A DNA stretch of 8,250 nucleotides, from positions 1-8,250 of the forward strand of contig PNNU01000134.1 in NCBI GenBank assembly GCA_013824385.1. The letters run 5' to 3'. Position 1 is the stretch's first letter. Each line of letters starts with the position of its first letter. Positions 1 through 6,929 of this stretch are shown here, in pieces. A program made the translations under genes and the position numbers. This DNA is from Anaerolinea sp. Its GTDB lineage: Bacteria; Chloroflexota; Anaerolineae; Anaerolineales; Anaerolineaceae. The notes below the pieces were generated by a model. That model saw only the letters and a list, made by a program, of their open reading frames with translations. It did no database searches and was not told the DNA's origin.

Positions 1-2331
1 ATGAAACCAAAGAAAGGTATAAAAACAACTGACCAAAATGAAGAGACTCTTAAAGAAAGCGAGCTGCTTTTCGGCGAGATCTTCACGAATGTTCCAGATC
101 CTCTTTTTTTATTGGAGGTCACAAACGATGGTAATTTCCGAAATCTAGAAGTTAATCCCGCTTTTGAGAGTTCTGTTGGAATTTCTCGAGCCAGTCTTGT
201 CGGAAAATTAATCGAAGATTCTGTGCCAGAGGAAACCGCCAATACCGTCATTGCCAAATATCGTCATTGTGTGGATTCAGGCAGAGTTATTGAGGAAGAA
301 GCAGTATTGGATCTCGCCGTTGGGAGGCGTTTTTTTAACTCGACTCTCATCCCGATCATTGATAATACAGGCCGAGTTTATCGAATCTTGGGAATAACCC
401 GAGATATCACAGCTCATAAAGAAGCTGAGCTTTTGCTTGAAGAAGAGATAAATCGACGGCGTATCCTGTTTGAAAAAAATCAGGATGGCATTATCGTTCT
501 CAATGAAATGCAAGAGGTTATGGAAGCGAACCAACAGTTTATCAATATGTTGGGCTACACACAGGAAGAACTTTTTCATTTACATCCTTGGGATTGGGAT
601 CAAAACACTCTGACACATGATGAATTTGTCGGATATTACTTTATCTCTCAAATAAAGGATAACCCTATTGAGAGTTGTCTTCGTCACAAAGATGGAAAAA
701 TCATCTTCGTTGAGGCAAGGGTTATCTTGAGTGAAACTCAAAACTATAACCAGACTCAAATTGTTTATAGTGATGTTACTTTACGCAAATTGCAAGATGA
801 ACAGCTCACAAAACAGGCACGCCGCCTGGCCATTATCAACCAGGTTGCTGGTATGTTGAACCGATCTTTAGAATTGAACACAATTCTACAAGTAATTGTT
901 GATTCCCTTGCAGAATCCCTTAAACTGGATCAGGTAGGACTCGCTTTATTTGACGAAAGTCGGCAAAGATTAACTGTGGTGTCAGACCACCAATCGACTG
1001 GTATGCCATCAACAGTTGGTACCGATCTCTCGCTTCAGGATAATCTATCCATGGAGTATATCCTGAGGACAAAAACTTCGTTGCTTGTCCAAAATGCTCA
1101 ACAAGATCCATTGTTGAAAGCTGTACAAAATAATATGGTTCAACTTGGCATCTTTTCCATTTTACTTGTGCCATTAGTATTACAAGATGAAGTAATAGGG
1201 ACGATTGGCTGTGATATTACCGAACCCAACCGTTCATTTACCCCTGAAGAAGTCGAATTAGCTGAGACGATCACAAATTTAGCAACCATTCGAATCCAAC
1301 AGGCTCGCTTATATTCTGTGGAGCATCAACGAGCCACTGATTTGAGTTTGCTTCAGGCAACCGCAATGGATATATCCATGATTAAAGATTTTTCATCGTC
1401 AATAAAAACCATTATTGAGCGAGCTGTTTGGTTAATGGATGCAAGCGGCGGATCTTTTTTCCTTAGCGACCCCCAACGACGCACACTGGAGTGTAAAGTA
1501 AGTGTAAATTTCCCCTATGAACCGTCCGGTGTAATTCAGAATTATGGCCAGGGTGCTGTAGGTAAAGTAGCCATAACCGGAAAAGCAATGGTAATTCAGG
1601 ATTATTCCCAATGGCCAGAGAGAATTTTACCTGACGAAGCAATCTCTTCTCCTTTTGCTTTGCTGACAGTCCCGGTTAAGTGGCAAAACCAGATAACCGG
1701 CGTAATTCAATTATGTAGGACAAATTTACGCAATCCGTTTATCCAAAGGGAAATTGATTTGTTAAGTCTATTTTCAGATCAGGTGGCGATTTCGCTTGAG
1801 AATAATCGTCTATATCAAGAACTTCAACAAGTTGCTATTCGAGATTCACTCACTGGTCTCTTAAACCGGCGAGGTCTTCAAGAAATGGGATTACGCGAGA
1901 TTGATCGTTGCTGCAGATACAAGCGATCCATCTCGGCTTTGATGATTGATATCGATCACTTCAAATCAATCAACGATAATTATGGTCATCTGGCAGGAGA
2001 TCAGGCTTTAGTCAGTCTGGCTATCTTCTGCAAAGAAAAAATGCGCAGCATCGACCTGGTTTGCCGTTTAGGTGGCGATGAATTCCTGGTTTTGCTACCT
2101 GAAAGTAATCTGGAAACTACAAGAATTCTGGCTAAGCGATTGTGTGTTGCCATTTCGGAATCTTATATTGAGACCAATATAGGTAACTTACGTATTACAG
2201 TCAGTATAGGTGTTGCTGAGTTAAACAACAGTATGACAGAATTAGAAGATCTGATTCAAGCAGCCGATAAGGCTCTTTACCTCGCCAAACAATCTGGTCG
2301 AAATCAAGTGCAGTGCTATCAGGAAACCTAG
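1..2331 (+). CDS. PAS-PAS-GAF-GAF-GGDEF diguanylate cyclase
   Basis: This is a cytosolic sensor enzyme predicted to make cyclic di-GMP from two GTP. Two PAS domains (about residues 22-140 and 150-265) are followed by two GAF domains (about 290-435 and 460-600) and a C-terminal GGDEF domain (about 610-775). The GGDEF domain looks catalytically complete: DSLTGLLNRR at 615-624, the metal-binding DIDHFK at 650-655, and RLGGDEF at 689-695. The inhibitory I-site RxxD is present (RSID, 682-685), exactly five residues before GGDEF, so product feedback inhibition is likely. There is no EAL or HD-GYP domain and no membrane segment. The ligands of the PAS and GAF domains cannot be told from sequence. 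The ATG is the first base of the window, so no ribosome binding site can be checked and the true start may lie upstream, although a PAS domain beginning near residue 22 is a usual arrangement. A terminator-like hairpin 87 bp after the stop separates it from the chemoreceptor. Confidence 0.93.
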   Translation: MKPKKGIKTTDQNEETLKESELLFGEIFTNVPDPLFLLEVTNDGNFRNLEVNPAFESSVGISRASLVGKLIEDSVPEETANTVIAKYRHCVDSGRVIEEEAVLDLAVGRRFFNSTLIPIIDNTGRVYRILGITRDITAHKEAELLLEEEINRRRILFEKNQDGIIVLNEMQEVMEANQQFINMLGYTQEELFHLHPWDWDQNTLTHDEFVGYYFISQIKDNPIESCLRHKDGKIIFVEARVILSETQNYNQTQIVYSDVTLRKLQDEQLTKQARRLAIINQVAGMLNRSLELNTILQVIVDSLAESLKLDQVGLALFDESRQRLTVVSDHQSTGMPSTVGTDLSLQDNLSMEYILRTKTSLLVQNAQQDPLLKAVQNNMVQLGIFSILLVPLVLQDEVIGTIGCDITEPNRSFTPEEVELAETITNLATIRIQQARLYSVEHQRATDLSLLQATAMDISMIKDFSSSIKTIIERAVWLMDASGGSFFLSDPQRRTLECKVSVNFPYEPSGVIQNYGQGAVGKVAITGKAMVIQDYSQWPERILPDEAISSPFALLTVPVKWQNQITGVIQLCRTNLRNPFIQREIDLLSLFSDQVAISLENNRLYQELQQVAIRDSLTGLLNRRGLQEMGLREIDRCCRYKRSISALMIDIDHFKSINDNYGHLAGDQALVSLAIFCKEKMRSIDLVCRLGGDEFLVLLPESNLETTRILAKRLCVAISESYIETNIGNLRITVSIGVAELNNSMTELEDLIQAADKALYLAKQSGRNQVQCYQET

Positions 2332-2417
2332 ATTCTAAATTGGCTAATCACGATATTATCCCTTCCAATAAAGCCAGGTTCCTTTTCTTTTGTTGGTGGC
2401 AAACCCAACAAATCATC

Positions 2418-2445
2418 AAAAAGTCCGCTGAAAAGCGGATTTTTT
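2418..2445 (+). terminator. Intrinsic terminator after the diguanylate cyclase
   Basis: The stem TCCGCT (2424-2429) and AGCGGA (2434-2439) encloses a GAAA tetraloop. It is preceded by an A run and followed by six T (2440-2445). The A and T runs can extend the stem, and the symmetry would also let it work on the opposite strand. An outer pair, CCCAACAAA (2404-2412) with TTTGTTGGG (2443-2451), is perfectly complementary and competes with the T tract. It lies between the cyclase stop and the chemoreceptor promoter region, so the two genes are probably separate transcription units. Confidence 0.82.
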
Positions 2446-2617
2446 GTTGGGAAAAAAACCTGCTTCGGCACAGATGTCAAAAACCGTGAATAGAGGGATG
2501 ATAAAAAAGGAACAAGAAACACTTACCATTTTGTAAGGGGAATTTGGAATCTAAAAAGCAACAATCTGCCGTCGAACTAATATTGTTAACCATAAATAAT
2601 GTGGAGGAGTAAAGAAA

Positions 2618-4759
2618 ATGAAAGTATTAAATAATCTCAAAATTGGTGTCAAATTGACCGGAGGATTTATTGTTGTAGCCCTCATTATTGTTGTGGTGGC
2701 TGTGGTGGGTTACATTCACTTGGAAGAAGGTATGAATGATACTGATACCCTCTATGTTGACCGTCTGGTGCCTGTGAACGACCTCGGTGAGGTTGATGCA
2801 AGTCTGAACGAAATCCGGGGAGATGTTTATGAAATGTTATATATTCCGTCAGAAAGAGAAAAAAGCCAAGCTAGTATTGTAGCTTTGACCAAAGATATTA
2901 ACACAAGGATTGAAAAATACAAAGCAACCTACCTGTTGGATTCTGAGGTTTCAGAATTAGCAATTTTTGAACCCGCTTGGGCTGAATATCAAGCTGCAAT
3001 CGCCGAAGTACTCAAATGGGCTGCGGAAGGTAACCAGCAAGAAATGATAAGCAGCCTTACTGGAACCGGTCGTGCAGAGATTGCAACTGATTCTGTTCGT
3101 GATTCTCTTCAAAAACTACTGGATATCAATGTCACTGAAGCAAAACATATAGATGAACTTGCAGATTTGAACTTTACATCAGCAACCAGAACAATGGTGA
3201 TTGTCACCATTGCAGGCTTATTATTGGCTATCACTCTGGGATTGATCCTGTCGCGTGGGCTATCCAATGCTGCAAAATTGATGGTGAAGACAGCCGAACA
3301 GATATCGCAAGAGGATCTACCTGCTTTTGAGGAGGCAGCCGCAGCCATCGCTGACGGTGATCTGACAAAATCTGTTAGCGTGAGAACCCAAACCCTTAAG
3401 TATGATGCAAAAGATGAGATGGGTGATCTGTCCAGAGCGTTCAATACAATGATCATTCGCCTTCAGGGTGTTGGTACCAATTTTGCTCAAATGACCTCCA
3501 ATCTTAATAATCTGGTTGGAAATGTGGCTCAAAGTGCCACAAGTCTTGGAGCGGCTTCTGGACAATTAGCCACTGCTGCCAATCAAGCTGGGCAAGCGAC
3601 TAATCAAATTGCTGCAACAATGCAGCAGGTTGCCAAAGGAATATCGGATCAATCCACTGCAGTTACGAAAACAGCAACGGCTGTTGAACAAATGACTCAG
3701 GCTATTGAAGGTGTTGCAAAAGGTGCTCAGGAACAAAGCAATTCTGTTTCCAAGGCTTCAAACGTAACCGAACAGATTAACACTGCCATTCAACAGGTGG
3801 CAGGCAATGCGGCCGCAGTGACATCAGATTCTGCCGCCGCAGCTTTGGCTGCCAAAAAGGGATCTCTGACAGTCGAGCAAACTCTTAATGGCATGCAGAG
3901 CATCAAAACCAAAGTGGGTGTCTCGGCTGATAAAGTGCAAGAAATGGGTAAACGTTCAGAAGAAATAGGCAAGATTGTCGAAACGATTGAAGATATCGCT
4001 TCACAAACCAATTTATTAGCACTCAATGCAGCCATCGAAGCCGCACGTGCAGGGGAACACGGTAAAGGGTTCGCAGTGGTGGCAGATGAAGTTCGCAAAC
4101 TGGCAGAACGATCCTCTCTTGCTACCAAAGAAATCGGCGGGTTGATAGGTGGAATCTTAAATACAGTCTCTGAAGCTGTGAAAGCCATGGAAGAAGGATC
4201 GAAAGAAGTGGAACTTGGTGTTATCAGCGCCAACGAGGCTGGGGCTGCACTTTCTGAGATTCTTTTAGCGGCAGAAGCAGTTAATAAGCAAGCAACTCTT
4301 GCTGCAGAGGCCAGTAATCGAATGAATTTGGCTTCTGAAGAACTCGTTGCTTCCGTTGATTCAGTTTCTGCTGTCGTTGAACAGAATACGGCATCCACAG
4401 AACAAATGGCAGCCAATTCAATCGAAGTAAGCCAGGCCATTGAGAGTATTGCAAGTGTCAGCGAAGAGAACAATGCTGCTATCGAAGAAGTTAGCGCCAA
4501 CGCAGAAGAGATGAGCGCTCAGGTTGAAGAAGTGACTGCCTCTGCTCAATCACTCGCAGAGATGGCACAAATTCTTCAGCAGGTTGTGGCACAGTTCAAA
4601 GTGAATGACAGCAGCCAAGTTGCCACTGCAACAGAATCAGTCATAGTAAATTTTTCCAAGACAGAAAGAATTGAGAATGCTGACTACCTCACTTATCAAA
4701 ATGGCAATAAGAAAAGCAAACAACTTGTGAATGAAAATCTTCCAGCGTTCTCCGCTTAG
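2618..4759 (+). CDS. Methyl-accepting chemotaxis protein (transmembrane chemoreceptor)
   Basis: This chemoreceptor controls CheA autophosphorylation through CheW in the inner-membrane array. It has a short basic N-terminus, a first membrane helix at about 13-33, an extracytoplasmic helical region (about 34-188, four-helix-bundle style, ligand unknown), and a second membrane helix at about 191-213. A HAMP region follows (about 213-283, with the [13 protein letters not shown] signature), then a long coiled-coil signalling domain (about 284-660). The conserved hairpin tip is at about 458-499 and contains [20 protein letters not shown]. Likely methylation segments include the Glu-rich stretch around 616-639. 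Both arms show an exact 28-residue periodicity (near 338/366/394 and 580/608/636). The tail after 660 is polar and ends without a recognisable CheR/CheB-tethering pentapeptide. The start is supported by GGAGGAG at 2603-2609, eight bases before ATG. Two cheW genes follow on the same strand, suggesting a receptor-adaptor operon. No cheA, cheR or cheB is in the window. Confidence 0.95.
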   Translation: MKVLNNLKIGVKLTGGFIVVALIIVVVAVVGYIHLEEGMNDTDTLYVDRLVPVNDLGEVDASLNEIRGDVYEMLYIPSEREKSQASIVALTKDINTRIEKYKATYLLDSEVSELAIFEPAWAEYQAAIAEVLKWAAEGNQQEMISSLTGTGRAEIATDSVRDSLQKLLDINVTEAKHIDELADLNFTSATRTMVIVTIAGLLLAITLGLILSRGLSNAAKLMVKTAEQISQEDLPAFEEAAAAIADGDLTKSVSVRTQTLKYDAKDEMGDLSRAFNTMIIRLQGVGTNFAQMTSNLNNLVGNVAQSATSLGAASGQLATAANQAGQATNQIAATMQQVAKGISDQSTAVTKTATAVEQMTQAIEGVAKGAQEQSNSVSKASNVTEQINTAIQQVAGNAAAVTSDSAAAALAAKKGSLTVEQTLNGMQSIKTKVGVSADKVQEMGKRSEEIGKIVETIEDIASQTNLLALNAAIEAARAGEHGKGFAVVADEVRKLAERSSLATKEIGGLIGGILNTVSEAVKAMEEGSKEVELGVISANEAGAALSEILLAAEAVNKQATLAAEASNRMNLASEELVASVDSVSAVVEQNTASTEQMAANSIEVSQAIESIASVSEENNAAIEEVSANAEEMSAQVEEVTASAQSLAEMAQILQQVVAQFKVNDSSQVATATESVIVNFSKTERIENADYLTYQNGNKKSKQLVNENLPAFSA

Positions 4760-4769
4760 AAATCATGAT

Positions 4770-4800
4770 GGTGGGTAAACTCGATCTGAGTTTACCCACC
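4770..4800 (+). promoter_or_regulatory. Perfect intercistronic stem-loop between the chemoreceptor and cheW
   Basis: GGTGGGTAAACTC (4770-4782) pairs without mismatch with GAGTTTACCCACC (4788-4800) around the loop GATCT. It begins 11 bases after the receptor stop and ends 24 bases before the first cheW start. The sequence after it (TAATAAAATC) has no T tract, so it is not a standard intrinsic terminator. It could be an mRNA-stabilising or processing hairpin that sets the receptor to CheW ratio, or a partial terminator. The structure is seen directly; its role is inferred. Confidence 0.7.
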
Positions 4801-4824
4801 TAATAAAATCAAAAGGATATCACA

Positions 4825-5325
4825 ATGGAAAAACAATTAGTAATCTTTGAACTAGGTAGTGAGAATTTTGGAATTGATATCTCTTCTGTGGAAAGTATTG
4901 TAAAAATCCAAGAGATTACGAAAATCCCTCAATCCCTTGAGTATGTGGAGGGTATTACCAATTTTCGTGGAAGTGTTTTACCTGTCATTGATTTGCATAA
5001 GCGATTTGGAATGCGTGCCCATCAGAGAACAAGAGAGGTGCGAATCGTAGTAACAAATGTCGGCGAGGTAAAGGTCGGTATGATCGTATCCGCGGTTTCT
5101 GAAGTAATAACTATTGATGACAGTGTTATTGAACCTCCTCCTCCGATGATCAACAATGTCAATTCTGAGTTCATAGTTGGGATCGTAAAAATCGAAAAAC
5201 AGTTGGTTATTCTGCTTGATCTTGTCAGAGTGCTATCTCAAGACGAAAAATCCAAAATTGCTAGTATCGACATAATGAATAGTGAATTGTTCAATATTCC
5301 TGCATTACATCATAGTTATTTTTAA
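4825..5325 (+). CDS. cheW: CheW-like chemotaxis adaptor protein (first copy)
   Basis: This single CheW-like SH3-fold domain protein bridges chemoreceptors and the kinase CheA in the cytoplasm. The CheW fold covers about residues 3-138: LVIFELGSENFGIDI, then VESIVKIQEITKIP, then the hallmark VEGITNFRGSVLPVIDL (with NFRG at 46-49), and a C-terminal segment LVILLDLVRVLS. A short extra tail (about 139-166) carries no motif I recognise. AAGGA sits eight bases before the ATG. It lies 65 bp downstream of the chemoreceptor, with the stem-loop in the gap, and 26 bp upstream of a second cheW that is about 62% identical over the first 100 residues (counted by eye, no gaps). This copy keeps the more typical CheW sequence of the two and is the more likely general coupling protein. 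Confidence 0.93.
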   Translation: MEKQLVIFELGSENFGIDISSVESIVKIQEITKIPQSLEYVEGITNFRGSVLPVIDLHKRFGMRAHQRTREVRIVVTNVGEVKVGMIVSAVSEVITIDDSVIEPPPPMINNVNSEFIVGIVKIEKQLVILLDLVRVLSQDEKSKIASIDIMNSELFNIPALHHSYF

Positions 5326-5351
5326 AATAACTCCCGGAAAGGAAAAATACC

Positions 5352-5822
5352 ATGGAAAAACAACTTGTATTATTTGAACTTGGATCTGAGAACTTTGGAG
5401 TTGATATTTATTCAGTTCATGGAATAAGTGGACTTCAAGATATAGAAAAAATCCCTGGTTCTCCTTCCTTTGTGGAAGGGATGACAAATCTAAGAGGACA
5501 AATTCTACCTGTTGTAGACTTGCATAATAGGTTTGGTATTACTTCGCAAGAATGCAATGATGAAAAGCGGATAATGATCACTGACATTGGTGATGTTAAG
5601 ATCGGTTTGATCGTTTCAGCGGTTTCTGATGTAATAACCATTGACGATGACTTGATCGAATCTTCCAACTTATTGGATTGTAAAAATACATATTCAAATT
5701 ATGTTATCGGAGAAATCAAGAAAGATGAGCATCAGTTGTTTCTGGTTGATGTGGCAGTAATATTCTCGATTATTGAAAGATCAATGTTGAAATACCTTGG
5801 TTTGGGAGTATGTGCATCATAG
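5352..5822 (+). CDS. cheW: CheW-like chemotaxis adaptor protein (second, divergent copy)
   Basis: This is a second single-domain CheW-like protein arising from a tandem duplication. The first six residues match copy one, and VEGMTNLRG (41-49), ILPVVDLHNRFG (51-62) and the VSAVSDVITIDD segment (88-99) are close to the first copy. Similarity falls sharply at residues 23-40 (HGISGLQD replaces ESIVKIQE), at 63-71, and after 100, where it has its own loop and a C-terminus LFLVDVAVIFS in place of LVILLDLVRVLS. AAAGGA at 5338-5343 supports the start, eight bases before ATG. It is the last gene of the + strand unit. It may pair with a different receptor or CheA surface, or form CheW-only rings as known for CheW paralogues; that is inference. 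The reading frame is intact, so I do not call it a pseudogene. Confidence 0.9.
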   Translation: MEKQLVLFELGSENFGVDIYSVHGISGLQDIEKIPGSPSFVEGMTNLRGQILPVVDLHNRFGITSQECNDEKRIMITDIGDVKIGLIVSAVSDVITIDDDLIESSNLLDCKNTYSNYVIGEIKKDEHQLFLVDVAVIFSIIERSMLKYLGLGVCAS

Positions 5823-6130
5823 AATAAGAGTCTTAGTAAAGGTGGTAAGAATACACATTCATAGATGAGTCACAAAACTGATAGATGACTTAACACCTTA
5901 TGATTGGAATTTTTCAGTATTTCGGCTATGGGGGTAGTTATGAATATCGGTTTAGAAAGCGCATCAAATCACACAGAATTGCCCTTTTTTTGCAGCATAT
6001 GAGGTGAACTGATAAATTTTCTCAAATTGACTGATATCTTAGCTTGGATTTTGCTTAGCCCGGATAAATATAAAAACCTAATTAATAAACTACTTACGTC
6101 CTTATTGATATTAATTGACACCTGATTTAA
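5823..6130. other. AT-rich convergent intergenic region
   Basis: These 308 bases separate the end of the + strand cheW pair from the end of the - strand MoeB-like gene. I see no supported gene, RNA or clear terminator with a GC stem and T tract for either strand. It holds one imperfect inverted repeat (5839-5899), a 35-codon open frame from 5900 without a ribosome binding site, a T run near 5985-5991, and a strongly AT-rich stretch from about 6062 to 6130. Confidence 0.6.
5839..5899 (+). repeat. Imperfect inverted repeat downstream of the second cheW
   Basis: AAGGTGGTAAG (5839-5849) and CTTAACACCTT (5889-5899) are complementary at 10 of 11 positions across a 39-base spacer. The repeat starts 16 bases after the cheW stop. 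A large hairpin here could protect or end the chemotaxis transcript, but no T tract follows directly and the loop is long, so its function is uncertain. Confidence 0.35.
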
Positions 6131-6898
6131 TTACAGATTAGGATGTTTTGATTCAACACCACAAATGGAGCATTCCGGTCGATGATTTACTTTAATATTT
6201 TCGAATGACATATTTTCGCCATCGAACAAAAGCAATCGTCCCATGAGCAATTCTCCAATACCTGTAAGATATTTAAGTGTTTCCATTGCCTGAAGGGCTC
6301 CAATAACACCAGATGTTGCACCTAATACTGGAAAGACATCTTTTGGTGGGGCTTCTGGAATGATGCATTGTAAACAAGGAGTTTCAGGAGATTTGATGAA
6401 AGCGATCTGCCCGATCAATCCCCAGATAGCCGCATGAACAAGCGGAATATTGTGATTTACACAGTAAGTGTTAAGCAAATACCGGGTTGGATAGTTATCG
6501 AGACAATCCACTACTATGTTGGGTTTGCCAACGATGCGCTCTACATTATTTTCATCAAGCCGCTCAGCAATGCTATGTAAGGATAAGCTTGGGTTGATTT
6601 CACGTAGAGTCTGTTCGGCGGAAAGCGCTTTTAACTGACCCAGACGGTTATCTGAATGTAATATTTGCCGATTAAGATTTGAAAGCTCAACAGTATCATC
6701 GTCGCAGATACTTATCTCACCTAGTCCTGCAGCTGCCAAATATAGCGCGACCGGACTACCTAGTCCGCCAGCTCCAGCAATAAAGACTGAAGAGTTCTTG
6801 ATTTTCTTTTGGCCATCTTCGCCCCAGCCTGCCAGCATCATCTGCCGGCTATAACGGCAAAGGTCGTAATCAGTTAAAACAGTTGTTTTTTGTTTCAT
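6131..6898 (-). CDS. HesA/MoeB/ThiF family adenylyltransferase
   Basis: This E1-like enzyme is predicted to adenylate the C-terminal glycine of a MoaD/ThiS-type carrier using ATP, preparing it for sulfur loading. Visible features are RYSRQM (15-20) at the usual N-terminal position, the nucleotide-binding GAGGLGS (42-48), DDD at 66-68, the arginine-containing NLNRQ (74-78), K90, and DCLDN (131-135). Two zinc-type Cys pairs follow, C175/C178 (CLQC) and C243/C246 (CSIC). The segment that carries a conserved Cys in E. coli MoeB reads KDVFPVLGATSGVIG here, without Cys. Its 255-residue length is normal for single-domain MoeB or ThiF, with no rhodanese extension. AGAGG (6905-6909) lies six bases before ATG. 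It sits 31 bp downstream of the radical SAM gene, and a MoaD-like gene precedes that one, so its partner is probably that carrier. This points to molybdenum or tungsten pterin cofactor synthesis rather than thiamine. The exact subfamily (MoeB, ThiF or HesA) cannot be fixed from sequence alone. Confidence 0.9.
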   Translation of the reverse strand: MKQKTTVLTDYDLCRYSRQMMLAGWGEDGQKKIKNSSVFIAGAGGLGSPVALYLAAAGLGEISICDDDTVELSNLNRQILHSDNRLGQLKALSAEQTLREINPSLSLHSIAERLDENNVERIVGKPNIVVDCLDNYPTRYLLNTYCVNHNIPLVHAAIWGLIGQIAFIKSPETPCLQCIIPEAPPKDVFPVLGATSGVIGALQAMETLKYLTGIGELLMGRLLLFDGENMSFENIKVNHRPECSICGVESKHPNL

Positions 6899-6929
6899 TT
6901 ATGACCTCTATCTTTTGACTGAGCAATGG

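Noticed and set aside
2328..2522. Minus-strand open frame of 64 codons across the cyclase-receptor spacer
   Set aside because: It runs through the terminator hairpin, has no ribosome binding site or motif, and is best read as chance.
2552..2575. Sigma-28-like flagellar promoter (TAAA followed by GCCGTCGA) upstream of the chemoreceptor
   Set aside because: The gap between the two boxes is 12 bases, about three shorter than the usual spacing, and the second box matches only in part. No convincing sigma-70 promoter was found there either.
2332..2617. Cyclic di-GMP riboswitch ahead of the chemoreceptor, suggested by the neighbouring cyclase
   Set aside because: I could not find the conserved aptamer core of class I or II in this leader; only the terminator hairpin and an ordinary ribosome binding site are seen.
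3790..4500. Long minus-strand open frame of 236 codons inside the chemoreceptor
   Set aside because: It is antisense to the conserved signalling domain and has a low-complexity Ala/Ser-rich product mirroring the heptad-repeat codons. It is a shadow of the real gene.
5861..5890. Short direct repeat ATAGATGA at 5861 and 5881
   Set aside because: Only two copies of eight bases with differing flanks, so too short to separate from chance.
5900..6007. A 35-codon + strand open frame with a basic, aromatic-rich peptide
   Set aside because: No Shine-Dalgarno before the ATG, no recognisable motif, and short frames of this length are expected by chance. A second overlapping frame from 5928 is no better supported.
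6044..6073. Possible sigma-70 promoter (TTGGAT with ATATAA, 18-base gap) on the + strand
   Set aside because: It points into the end of a minus-strand gene with no + strand gene downstream, and AT-rich DNA gives such matches easily.
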